NCBI GenBank assembly: GCA_004352715.1
Contig: SCFE01000082.1
Span: 1,679,538 to 1,743,537, forward strand
Source: Hofstenia miamia
Taxonomy: Eukaryota > Xenacoelomorpha > Acoela
Direction: 5' to 3'
Length of the DNA: 64,000 nt
Below, piece by piece: positions 45,150 to 57,303 of this stretch (position 1 is the first letter of the stretch; each line of letters begins with the position of its first letter). Both the position numbers and the translations under genes were made by a program. Below the pieces are notes generated by a model. That model saw nothing but the letters and a program-made list of their open reading frames with translations, was not told where the DNA came from and did not search any database.

Positions 45150-45860
45150 TCCAGCAAAGAGGTTAAAATTGCATGATTGCAAAGTTTCACTTGGGTTATG
45201 ATACTTGGTCTCAGAGGTGTAAGTGGGTCACTGAATGTTGACCCATTTGGAACCACAGCCGAGCTGACCCAGACCCAATTTGACCCACATTCGAGCTAAC
45301 CCAGACCCATTTGGACCCAAAGCCGAGCTGACTCAGACCCAATTTAAATTTAAATTATGTCCCAGTTTCACAAAAAAGTTTCTAATTAATATATCTAATC
45401 AACAAACATGAATAACATTGCAAAACTAATCTATTCTTCTATTTTAAACATGGGTAACATAAATCTTAGTTGAACAAAGTTGAAAGATATACATATATGT
45501 GACAATTATATATTTTACAGATACAAAGTTCAACTTGTACATTATAAAGCATTAATTTGACCCAGACCCAATTTGACCCAATTCAAAATTAAGTTAATAG
45601 ATCCAGACCCAGACCCAACTACGCAAAAATGTGACCCAATTTGACCCACTTACACCTCTGCTTGGTCTTCCACTGCGTTTTGGATAGGTAGATGAACTGC
45701 TAGTTTGATGAAGGTGAACAGTGTTGAACACTGTTGCGTGGCTGATGTTGAATCGAAAAGCATTTTCACAATTTGACATCCCTGTGCCATTAATAGTCAC
45801 AATTTGTGCCAGTCATTTCTAAATACATAAAAAGAAGGCAAGGGATGTCGCTAAGGTTAT
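45150..45860 (-). pseudogene. Tc1-like transposase N-terminal fragment, split by a MITE
   Basis: The minus strand at 45800-45669 reads NISHATVFNTVHLHQT and YPKRSGRPS, the second helix-turn-helix and GRP linker of a Tc1 transposase. It continues on the far side of the MITE at about 45203-45150. The catalytic domain is absent. The insertion falls exactly in the GRP motif codons. Confidence 0.6.
45212..45660. mobile_element. hAT-type MITE, 449 bp, perfect ends
   Basis: Inverted repeats CAGAGGTGTAAGTGGGTCA (45212-45230) and its exact complement (45642-45660), flanked by an 8-bp target duplication CTTGGTCT (45204-45211 and 45661-45668). The 8-bp duplication and CAGAGG end are diagnostic of hAT. 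Inside are many GACCCAGACCCAATTTGACC-type subterminal repeats and no ORF, so it must be mobilised by a transposase from elsewhere. Confidence 0.92.
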
Positions 45861-45869
45861 ATTCTTATT

Positions 45870-47509
45870 GATTGTCCGTAAATAATCCCATTAGACCCGC
45901 ATACATGCACGTACATTCACGTACACTAGCATTTTAGCATTTTTTTAGGCGGGGAGTGAACAATAGTTTCTCTACAAAAAGTCAATTTTTCTAGCATCAA
46001 GAAGCAGTTGTCGTCCATAATATGTTTTCTAATTTCCATTGCTCTAGTTGATGCATGGTTTACTATATATTCCATTTTAATTAAAAACCATTCATTTTAT
46101 AACTTTCGCTTTTAGATAGTTGATCCCGCAAATTTGATTTCAAGCGTTAGCTACAAGGTTTATGCAAGTGTCATTTTTAATGTACACCACTATGAATAAT
46201 TATTTAAACAAGCAAGCACATTTATGACATCTCGAGAACCTTACGGTACAATCAAATGATAACTATTATGCATGCCACTTAGTATATTTTAAAAGATGAT
46301 AATTTGAACTCAAATGCGTGAAAAACGAAGCATATATTTTTGCAAATAATAAAAGAGTCGAAGTCATTGACAATTCTATACAATAAACTTAGCAATTGTT
46401 GTTGCTTAAAGGTAATGATAAACTCAATGTTTATAGTTCTAATACAACAAACTTGTAGAATTTGTGTTAGTTTTATGCTCCATTGATCATTATTTGCTAA
46501 ATCTCCTTTTATGCGTACAAGCTTTTGTTTTGCCAGACGTTAAACAAATCTTCTAGTCTAGAGAAATCATGATGTGTTTTTCCACGCAATAATTTTTATA
46601 GGAATTTACACTGCAATTTCGAATTTAAATTTAGAAGTCATAATACCCTACCGCTCTCTGAGTGGGATTATAATATTAATATTTATAAATAATTTCTTTC
46701 GAATGCGGAAAGAACATTTTATAACTAGGTATTCCAAATGAGTGCGATCGCCAAAGATAAATAGATTTCAGAATTAATATTCGAATTGCCGCAATCACTG
46801 TTTAACTAAACTGTAGCGCATAATTTTTTCCACATTTTATTAGTCAAAGAAGTCCATTACTGCAACAGTGATAACTGCAAGTGTGCTACTAGGATCATTT
46901 GGCATTGAGACGAATTTATTTTAATTGTTCATCGTTATTTTATTATAATTTATGTAAAGTTTAGATTTTGTATGGAGATGTTTCGGAAGGAACATTTCCT
47001 AATTCTGTGTTTTAGTGGTAGGGGATAACTCGGATAAATTAAGAGCAGAATAAATGTTAAATACACCATTTGCCGAATCTGTTCTAAAAGTAGTTTTTTA
47101 AAATTTGGTGACAGCAACGAAGAATATATTTTTACTATGCCCTAAATTTCGGCTGGGTTAGGATCGAAAATGCCTCTGTTGAAGACACAATATATGAATT
47201 TTTATTTCTAGAATATTGCTTAGAACTTTTCAAATGAGTATTTTTAGTTTCACAATGAAATAAATATATATTTTAAATTTCACATTTTACACTAAATACT
47301 CAACATAAATCTACATGTATATATAGGATATTAAACTTCAAATGACTATTAAAAAAATTCAACTAACAATTTATACTGCAAAAACTTTTTCAATTTTCAA
47401 AACTTTAGTACATTTTTTAAAACTATATATAATAATTTTAATTTTTGTGTAAGCTTGTTTAAATTCATTATATTAATTAATTGGCAAGAAGATTAAGAAT
47501 TGATTCAGG
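45870..47509. other. Non-coding stretch
   Basis: No gene or structured repeat recognised. Confidence 0.4.
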
Positions 47510-47725
47510 NNNNNNNNNNNNNNNNNNNNNNNNNNNNNNNNNNNNNNNNNNNNNNNNNNNNNNNNNNNNNNNNNNNNNNNNNNNNNNNNNNNNNNNNNNN
47601 NNNNNNNNNNNNNNNNNNNNNNNNNNNNNNNNNNNNNNNNNNNNNNNNNNNNNNNNNNNNNNNNNNNNNNNNNNNNNNNNNNNNNNNNNNNNNNNNNNNN
47701 NNNNNNNNNNNNNNNNNNNNNNNNN
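47510..47725. other. Assembly gap (216 N)
   Basis: Run of N. The open frames that span it are artefacts. Confidence 0.95.
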
Positions 47726-48407
47726 TTCCAATATTTGACTTTTTATCTACAATCCACCAAATTTTGTATCTAATAAATTATAAGGGCAGTTGAAAGAACT
47801 GCTTCCACATTATACAAAAATCTGCCCACAGTTTCAGTGCAGATGTTAATTATGACATATATTTGTTGAAGAATGTAGACCATGGGGGTTGTCTCCCCAC
47901 ATTTCTCGAAAAACTACAAGTCTCTACCTAAAAAATACTGCTCTTTCTATCTTTTGAGAAATGAAAAAAGCTTTCTCATTTTTTTGCAAAAATAGCTGAA
48001 TAAGTCCCTAACTATGAAAGCCAAACTCAAATCCTAGAAAAAACAGATTCCTACCTATGAGATGTTTTAATCCCCAGATGTTTGTCGCTGGCCACCAGAA
48101 CCTAATGAAGTCAGCACAATTCGGATATTTCTCAAATAATATATTGTACACAATCAAAGTGCTCAATGAAACTGGCCCTTTGTATGAAATAAAAAAATCT
48201 GTACACTGGATATTTCAGATGTTCTGTAAACCCAATGTATTTGTTAGAGGCCCTGTAGAATCATCAAGATTCAATCACACTACACCTCAACAGCAATCAA
48301 ACATCATCCAAACATAATGGCTAAGATGAGCACGTACAAGTACATCAGCATTCTGAATGAAAATTCAGCATGTTTTAAAAAACTATACATTTTTAATTCA
48401 GATACTG
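47726..48407. other. Short stretch between gaps
   Basis: A frame at 48057-48317 (MRCFNPQMFVAGHQNLMKSA, 86 codons) is open but resembles no family I know. It could be an exon or chance. Nothing else is seen. Confidence 0.25.
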
Positions 48408-49440
48408 NNNNNNNNNNNNNNNNNNNNNNNNNNNNNNNNNNNNNNNNNNNNNNNNNNNNNNNNNNNNNNNNNNNNNNNNNNNNNNNNNNNNNNNNNNNNN
48501 NNNNNNNNNNNNNNNNNNNNNNNNNNNNNNNNNNNNNNNNNNNNNNNNNNNNNNNNNNNNNNNNNNNNNNNNNNNNNNNNNNNNNNNNNNNNNNNNNNNN
48601 NNNNNNNNNNNNNNNNNNNNNNNNNNNNNNNNNNNNNNNNNNNNNNNNNNNNNNNNNNNNNNNNNNNNNNNNNNNNNNNNNNNNNNNNNNNNNNNNNNNN
48701 NNNNNNNNNNNNNNNNNNNNNNNNNNNNNNNNNNNNNNNNNNNNNNNNNNNNNNNNNNNNNNNNNNNNNNNNNNNNNNNNNNNNNNNNNNNNNNNNNNNN
48801 NNNNNNNNNNNNNNNNNNNNNNNNNNNNNNNNNNNNNNNNNNNNNNNNNNNNNNNNNNNNNNNNNNNNNNNNNNNNNNNNNNNNNNNNNNNNNNNNNNNN
48901 NNNNNNNNNNNNNNNNNNNNNNNNNNNNNNNNNNNNNNNNNNNNNNNNNNNNNNNNNNNNNNNNNNNNNNNNNNNNNNNNNNNNNNNNNNNNNNNNNNNN
49001 NNNNNNNNNNNNNNNNNNNNNNNNNNNNNNNNNNNNNNNNNNNNNNNNNNNNNNNNNNNNNNNNNNNNNNNNNNNNNNNNNNNNNNNNNNNNNNNNNNNN
49101 NNNNNNNNNNNNNNNNNNNNNNNNNNNNNNNNNNNNNNNNNNNNNNNNNNNNNNNNNNNNNNNNNNNNNNNNNNNNNNNNNNNNNNNNNNNNNNNNNNNN
49201 NNNNNNNNNNNNNNNNNNNNNNNNNNNNNNNNNNNNNNNNNNNNNNNNNNNNNNNNNNNNNNNNNNNNNNNNNNNNNNNNNNNNNNNNNNNNNNNNNNNN
49301 NNNNNNNNNNNNNNNNNNNNNNNNNNNNNNNNNNNNNNNNNNNNNNNNNNNNNNNNNNNNNNNNNNNNNNNNNNNNNNNNNNNNNNNNNNNNNNNNNNNN
49401 NNNNNNNATATATATATAGATATATATATATATATATATA
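48408..49440. other. Assembly gap (1000 N) ending in (TA)n
   Basis: A standard-size gap of unknown true length (48408-49407), followed by TATATA/TAGATATA microsatellite to about 49440. Collapse at the microsatellite probably caused the break. Confidence 0.9.
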
Positions 49441-51520
49441 ATTTATTTATTTTTTATGCCATGGCTCAATGCATTTTTAAACATATTGTAGCAGATGATC
49501 TAGGTGAACTTGTATTATTTCAGAAAATTATATGCATCATTTATGGAATACTGAAGTTTTAGTTGTTTTTATTATCAACTATAGGTCTGATTATTGATGA
49601 ATACCAAATTAATGGAAAAGCTTCATTCTAAATTATATGAACTGCACGAGCATTTCTGAAGTCATATCGGACATTTTTAATAATATTAAACAACAGGTAA
49701 CATAAAAAATGATATTTATGGAGCACAACACATTGTCTAAGGTACACCACATTAATTTAGTCATCTTTTTGAATTACATTTATACAATTTGGGCAATATA
49801 ATAGTAAGTATCATCAAACGCATTAAATTAGGAACTTACTTGAAATACAATTTCTAAGAAAATGGTCATTATAAAAATTTCAATTAAAAATGAGTTTCTA
49901 CACTTGATTGGCTACTGTGCTGAATGATTCATATAGCAATATACTTCAACTAAAACAGAAATTCGTTCATTGCGCAATTACTATTGCCATTGGCGTGAAT
50001 AAAAATGTTTCCCCAGTAGCATGTTTTACTAAATCCATTTCTAAGAAACAATCATATGGATAATATCAATGACATAGTGGAGTAACCTAAAATAAAATAA
50101 CAAATCCCTGCTTAAATATATAACATGTGGTCACTTAGGGTCAGGCTTGTGCAAAAGATAGTCTTTCAAAAGTTTATCTAAGTTAACGGTATTTTGAGAG
50201 CATATTTCATAATATAACCAGGCCTGTTAAATATCTTATCGCCGATAACATCCCTTTCAAAAAAGCTAAAAAGAGATTTTTCGATATTGATTTTGTTCAA
50301 GATAGGTTATCTAGATAATCTAGATTATTTTGATTAAATAGTATATACATAAAAATTATAATAATATAAATTGTATCTCCTGCAAAATATCTAATACCTC
50401 AAATAGGTAAACTTGAAATTAAAATTTAGTTGTAAGAGTTCGAATGCGCATACAACAAGGTTGCTGTTGATGTTGATTTGAATTGATATCAACTTGTTGG
50501 AATCAAATCAATTGATTTCAAGGATACAGTTAGACAATACTAGTTAAATTTATGCTCACACTTCAAGTGACCGTTCATATATTTAAAGCACGGTCGGCAT
50601 CAATATATTTCTTCAGCCCGATCCACTCGGTGGTCATACTTACAAATTTGCATAGGATGCTTATGATAGAGAAGTTTGCTGGACATAGTCGTTGTTGTCC
50701 TTCAAAATACATAACTAACAAAACGGAATATCCGATGATGCTTCATCTGAAAAATGAAAAAAAATGTTTTGTCTAAACACAGGGGCGTAGTCTTAAAATT
50801 TGCAGTGGGTATACACTAATTGCCAATTCAAAAGCTGCGTATAATAGACATATTTTCTAGAATCACAACGAAAATTATATAATTTGGCTCAATTGACAAT
50901 TGTTAAAAATATACTGTACACCAGGCTAGAATTTTGATTTCCACCTCAACAAAGCCATGAAATTTTCCGTGGGAATTTAGCCGACAGATCTCCACAGCCC
51001 AAATCATATGCATGTATATCTATGCTAATTCAGAGATGGAAATGGGTGAAATACCTAGACCCAGCCCATCCTAAATCCGGCTGTCCCATTGCAATTGATG
51101 CCAATTCGACAATTTTTACGATGCTTACCAAAAATATTTCTTTAATGTTTCAGTTTGTTAGACTACATTTGGATATCTTATAAGCTTGTAATCAGATTTA
51201 CACACTGATATTACAAACTTAATGTAAATCTTAAAATTTAAATATAATTTTCAATACCATAGGCGTACGGGAGAGATTTTCTAGGGGGGCTGCAAAAATT
51301 TTTGCAAGATTTTGGCCGAAAACTACCGCTAAAGGACAGTGGCCTGTTCATGCCCAAAAATCAGAAGGGCACACATTCTTCATAAAGTTACCCTGTGCTT
51401 TTTATTTCATTTAAAGGGTGAAAGTTTTCGTAAGAAGGCACTATGCCTTTAAAAAATCCAAAGTAAGTTTACAAGCCACTGTTAAAGAGAAAATAATATC
51501 AAATACAACTCTTTAATAAA
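49441..51520. other. Non-coding stretch with worn DNA-transposon patches
   Basis: No gene. 50225-50335 has paired TAATCTAGATTA/ATCTAGAT words like those at 7965. 50783-50840 (GGGGCGTAGTC...GGGTATACAC) and 51262-51300 (GGCGTACGGGAGAG...GGGGGGC) resemble the GC-rich ends of hAT elements. The second lies just beyond the 3' end of the hAT transposase remnant and could be that element's terminus. Confidence 0.35.
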
Positions 51521-51529
51521 CATTTATTA

Positions 51530-52435
51530 AAATGGTTTTTAAAAAAGTGCATTCTACGATTTTTGCCCAATGTAAAACGTCAATAATTTCTTCCATGTCC
51601 TCCTGTAGAACACGGTTTACGTAGTGACGCTCCATGCAAATTAATGCCAAGTCAGTCAGTCTTGACCCATTGTACTACGGATGTAGGTTTTCAGTCGTCT
51701 CAGTGAACTAAAGGAGCGCCTTGCTGAGCATAATGTTGCAGGAATCACTGATAGAATTCTAACAATTTTAGCGAAATGAGGAATAAGTCGATAAAATCTA
51801 TCTTTCATACACCCAAAAACATCAACAGCCGATTTAAATTGGATATCACGATTGCTCTCTTTAAATTTTCCAAACATTTCGTGCTCTGATATTAAAAGAG
51901 TTTTGTCGAAGCTGTAAAATTCAGACAAATCCTCAAAACTGGGTTCATTTGCCTGGTCTTTTAATACCAGATCACCTAGAGCGCACAGTACATCTTGATC
52001 GCATTCTGCAAAGCGCGATCCCAATTCGGCGAGTACATAGTCCAACGATTGAAAGTATGTATTAATGCGGTAGCAGTTGTAGGCACTCACCGCTATTGCT
52101 CTATTAGGCGTTTTGCCAATGAGTGTCTGCAAACGCCTAGAAGGCTGAGGAACCCTTGCAAAACATGCCTCTTTGAAATCAAAGTGTGTGTTGCACGACC
52201 CAACTTAATTTTTCTCTTAATGTTGTTAGCTATTTCCCAAAGGTTGTCAAACATATCCTCAGTTCTGCAGCCTTGGGGCGTCTTTTTGGTGATCTTGGGT
52301 TCTCTTGGACTGCAATTACGTCAGCTTTTTTACCCTGCAGATACAAGTTCAAACTACTATTGTTTGAGAGAATGGCATTTTGTAAACAAAGTCGAAAGAC
52401 AAATTAATAGTCATAGATGCTGTACCATCTGGTGA
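51530..52435 (-). pseudogene. hAT-like (ZMYM1/DUF4371-type) transposase remnant
   Basis: Main frame 52132-51656: AVSAYNCYRINTYFQSLDYV, LAELGSRFAECDQDVLCAL, AKIVRILSVIPATLCSARRS and FSSLRRLKTYIRSTMGQD, then in continuation LALICMERHYVNRVLQED. This is the C-terminal half of the DUF4371/hAT dimerisation family (IY.P.LD....L..RF, LPVT..CERSFS.LRRLKTYLRSTM). The CERS box is altered to CSAR. Upstream traces to 52435 are frameshifted (RRPKAAELRICLTTFGK). The N-terminal zinc finger and the first catalytic acidic residue are not seen. Confidence 0.8.
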
Positions 52436-52439
52436 TACT

Positions 52440-52965
52440 ATGCGTTTTCAAAGTTAGCATCAAGCGTTCATCATGAACAATGTCATCACCTAAAACAATT
52501 AAAGCCGAAAACTTAACAAAATTGATATGGTTTCAACATTTCAAATTGACATGCTACCTTCTTTTAGCATTACTGCTAACAAAATTGTAAAACAAGTATT
52601 TCTCATTCTCTTTGTTCATTGATTGAATTAATATTTTGTTTTCATAATAATAACGAATAATATGATGTGCTATTTTACACTAATTGTAATTTCGGTAAAT
52701 TACTGCAAGCAGGAGCTGACTGTCAAAAATCGCCTTGAACATGAAACGTTGCGATCTTTTGTAAATAAACTATAATAATTCATTCATGCATTTGGCGCCA
52801 ATGGAAGAGAATTGTAATATTTAATATGTGATTGGATTTTTCTTTTGCCCGAATATTTTATTAATTTTTGCCCGAATTTCCCTCGAAATTTACAATGGGG
52901 GTTGCAATTATTGAGTTGAGTGCAATGTTGAGTAATAGTAATTATTTTTGAAATATATACGTATT
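52440..52965. other. Non-coding stretch
   Basis: Nothing recognised. Confidence 0.4.
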
Positions 52966-52971
52966 TGATAA

Positions 52972-54716
52972 GATAAGATAAGATATTCTTTTTTCAGATA
53001 AATATTGACAATTAAAACTGATAATTTATCTGAATAGCGTCAAAAATATACCAACATACATACAAATACATACAAAAGCAAAGTATACTATACAATAAAT
53101 CTAACAGGCTAGGGAGAAATTACTAGGAGATTTCAAGTACGGGTTGTTGAGTAATCATTGTTGTAGAATTTGTATCCTAGCCATGATTGTCCTGAGATAT
53201 ACTTTTGCTTAAGATAAATTTTAATTTGTTTCTTAAAAGCTCTTAGTTTTTCAATATTCTTTATCTCTTTAGGTAATGAATTCCATGTTCTGATAGCGGT
53301 ATTAATAAATGATTCTTTCAAGACTTTTTTTCTGTGCTTAATGCATGAAAAATGTTTTGATCTGGAGTTTTGTTTATGAATAAAACCAGGCATTGAAATC
53401 GTATTATAAGGTGGTAAGTTCTTGATGAGTTTAAAAAATGTCAACATAGTATTCAAAATGACAAGCTGTNCGATTCAATTGCCATGTGCATGGATTTATT
53501 ATCGCTGAATATGCATGTATCATCGGCGTATTGAATTAAATTACAATCAGTTGTCATATGCATATCGTTTACGTATATACTGAAAAGAAGGGGACCAAGA
53601 ATTGTTCCTTGAGGAACACCATTATTAACAGGTAGCCAATCTGAAAAAACATCGCTAATCTTTACTCTCTGATTGGAGATGTTATCGAAATTGGCCTATA
53701 ATTTTGCGCAAGTACAGGATCGTTTTTCTTAAAAATGGGAGTAACATGAGCAGTTTTTAAATAATCCGGAAAGTAATTATTTCGTATGCATTCGTTAAAT
53801 ATATAATTTAAGGGACTAGCAATCGCATGTGCAGTGACTTTAAGTGCCCATGAAGGAATGTTGGAAGGCCCACTTGATTTGTTTGACTTAAGCTTATGAA
53901 TTGCTTTTAATGTGTCTAAACCTGTTGTAAAACGGAAAGAAAATTCGGATTGAAAAAATTTAGACGAATTATTTTCATACTTAACAGTTGGACCATTGTA
54001 TTTTCCTAGATTAATAAAAGTCTGATTTAATTCGTTAGAAATATCTGTGATGATTTTCCCAGTTTCATTTTTGATAGAATTAATACAATTTGATTTAGAT
54101 TTCTTACTATTACTGATATCATGAATAAGTTTCCACTTTGACTTTTGATTTGGCAAACAAGCGTATTCATTTCTAATGTATTCATTGAACGCCTTGCGAT
54201 TTGCAATATTGGATAAATTTCTAGCTTTTTTATATGCAACAAAATTTCTATGAGTTTTGGAAGTTCTAAATATTCTATATGCGATATTTTTTTCACGAAT
54301 CAATGTTTTGCAAAATTCATTTATCCATGGTTTACTATGTGCAGATGTGTGCGAAATGCTTTTATGATTTGATTTAATCATAATTTTCCTTTCTGGACAA
54401 AATTTATTTAGATAAAATTCAAAAATTTCTAAAAAATGTATCAACATTGTGTTTGCATTTGGGGCAGTATACACAGGAAGCCATTTTTCTGAAGAAATTG
54501 CCGATTTAAGATTGTTTATTTTTTCAGTACTATTTTTACGGATTTTTATCCACTTTGTGACATTATTCGAAGACGATTCAGATTTAGAAAACTCAATACA
54601 TGTAATGCAGTGGTCAGAAAAAAGGCATTCGGAATAGTAAAAACTATATGATGCATTACTTGTTTCGGCAAGCACAATGTAATCAATTAGCGTGGTACTT
54701 GATGATGTGATTCTAG
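52972..54716 (-). mobile_element. LINE C copy 2, with endonuclease end and RT deletion
   Basis: Same family as 42.3-43.9 kb and nearly identical over the shared parts. The 5' part is longer: frame 54735-53662 begins in the C-terminus of the apurinic-type endonuclease (TLIDYIVLAETSNAS ... SDHCITCIEF, where SDH holds the catalytic histidine). It then covers the linker and RT N-terminus (KLKSNKSSGPSNIPSWALKV, AHVTPIFKKNDPVLAQNYRP). RT fingers and palm up to about VFSDWLPV are deleted (roughly 310 bp relative to copy 1). A single N at 53470 interrupts the thumb. The 3' end (53456-53133 and UTR) is intact with the tail repeats. The 5' end is a foldback. Confidence 0.85.
52993..53034 (-). other. 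3' UTR stem-loop of LINE C, copy 2
   Basis: The same 11-bp arms as in copy 1, TTCAGATAAAT and ATTTATCTGAA, around a 20-base loop. Confidence 0.6.
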
Positions 54717-54739
54717 TCACATCATCAAGTACCACGCTA
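54688..54739. repeat. Perfect 23-bp foldback at LINE C 5' end
   Basis: Arms 54688-54710 and 54717-54739 are exact complements around the 6-base loop TTCTAG. The left arm is LINE coding sequence; the right arm is its reversed copy at the 5' truncation point. Confidence 0.9.
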
Positions 54740-57261
54740 TATATTTATTATATATAAATGTTCGTTTTCTCTGTATGGCGAGAGTATGTGTCTTTGGAAG
54801 AATGCATTTATATTTATATTTGAAAATTGTTTAAGTAATGTGTATAAAAAATGTTACATTTTGAACAATAGAATTGCAACAATCGTAATTTCATGGGAAT
54901 TCAAAAATCGCTTATAAAAAAATTGGTAACATTTTAAACAATACACTGCAAACAAAATTGTTTGCCAACAAAAAAGAATATATTCCATTAACGTCAGAGA
55001 TAGACAGACGACCAAAGTACACAATTACATCATACTCACTCCAAATAAATCCGCCAAGGTTATTTTAGATTTATTAGTTTCCTCATTTATTGATTTCAAT
55101 TTGAATTTAGTTCTTAGTTTTTCTATTTTAAAGCACTGTCATAATTAGTTTGATCTTTTGTTCATAATTAGTGTTTTCTATTGATTTATTCATATACCAA
55201 ACAGTAAAGCTAACTGAACATTGATTTTTCTTCAATTCTATCTTTAGTTTTCTTATTTCTGTTAACGTTTCGATATGTGTTGCAATAGTCAAATATTGAA
55301 TAAACGCATTGCTAGTTTATTAAAGCAAGGATTGGTTACACAAAATCTGATTGGTCCACATAGAGAAAGGGGAGAGGTCACACAATGATGTTGTTGGTGA
55401 TACATGAAAATAAGAGTTTAAAAATTATTCACAAATATGTGAGTGATAATTATTTTATTAGTTTCTAGTGACTCACTTTACAGTATTTACAAGGTCAATT
55501 TTTATTAGAGCACATCTATTTTTCTTGTTTATACATGCATATTTTTCTAATAAACATGACATTGCTAGCTGATTAATGGAAAAATCAGGGGCTATATTGC
55601 ATTTGTCATAATACATTGTTTAAAATTCTTGAGTTTATATGTGAAAATAATATAAAATTAATATTTTGTAAATCTTATAGTGGGAAACTTTTTGACAATA
55701 GCAGCGGCATGCCGAAACACGTTAAATAAATGATGCGTTTCTTTTTTAAATACATTGTTTAGTTGACTAATGGAAAAAATCAAAGCCTTATTGTGTTTTG
55801 CAAATAAATAATTTTGCTCTCACAAAAAAATCCATGCATTTCTATGTGTTTAGCCAATATATAATAACTGTAATTAATTTATTTTTTCAAGAATATTCAC
55901 ATGTTAAAATTGCATGCAAAAGATACATTATATTTTTCAAATACAAAACAGAGATATAGACTTACATGCAAAAGACATCTCATTTTCTAAAAAAATTATA
56001 CGTGCAATGCTATTAGTAAGATTTACACATATACATGCTTTTTATACACTATTATTAAAAATATTTTAAATAGGTATAAACTTTACACACTGGTCTCCTT
56101 TTGCATGAATCAACTTTGACATTTCTTTCAGTTTATATGGTTTTTGGCTAGTACATGCTTGTAGACTTTTACATGGCTTTTTCACTTCTTTGTAATTTTA
56201 CAAGTTAACACTACATGTGGTAAGATATTCCGTTGGTATGGAGTCAATGTACAAATATCTTATTCCATTTATTCAGCAAATTGAAGTTGCCATAGTAATG
56301 ATGATAAAAATTTGTTATTCACTGCTTTTTAGTTGATGTACTGCTACACTCAATTTTCCCATCTGTACACATGAATTCTCCTCACTAAGTTGGTCACAAT
56401 TCCATGCTGAGTTCTCCTTTCTAAACATATGCACTTGAAACTGCAAAAATCTAGATGATAAATATTTTGTATTATTTAACAAAACATCTCACAAAGTATT
56501 TAAGAGGTAGAATCACTGAGAAATTCATAAAACAAATACAAATTAATAATATATTTCAAGACAAAATGAAAAATACAGCATATAAAAATGCATTTCAGTC
56601 AATTGTCAGTTAAAAAATAGAAATTTAAATACGTTTGGTTAAACATTTGGTTAAAATACAAGCGGAAGGAAACAAAAAACATTAAAACAGTAAAATATTC
56701 CAAATAGAAGCCAAATTGCTAAGAATTTTGTAAAAACTACCAATTTATATGTGAATATAGTGAAAAACGAAGCCTATAAAATCGCTTAACCATGACATAA
56801 ACTCTATCATTGCTTGAAAATTTAATACCTATTCATTTAATAATATCATCAAGATATCAAGTGCAAGATTGAATATTGTATAATTAGAAGCACGTCTATA
56901 TAGTAAATAGTCGCAGGGGTTACAAGAACTTGAGGGCTACCCATTGCAACGTCTCCCCATTATCTTACTACTCAGCATAGACTTAAAACACTGAGAAAAC
57001 AAGTGTTTGTACAAAAATTCCCATTACTCCTTATTTATTGCTTTCTGTGATTTATGACAATAGGAAGTCTTAATTTTAAAACATTATATTAAAAGTCGTA
57101 TTCCACTAAGCTTTATGTCATATCACAAAATTTATTAGGTCATAAAAATATCCCTAATGGTAACACATTACATTAACTTATATGCACTGTTAGGGTTTGC
57201 ATTAATTGCCCTTGGTAATGTAATAGTTTAGCATTTGTAAAACCTGTTGGTAACTTTATTG

Positions 57262-57303
<42 letters not shown>

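Noticed and set aside
48317-49562. Open frames of 374 and 401 codons
   Set aside because: They span the 48408-49407 gap; the rest is (TA)n or AT-rich sequence.
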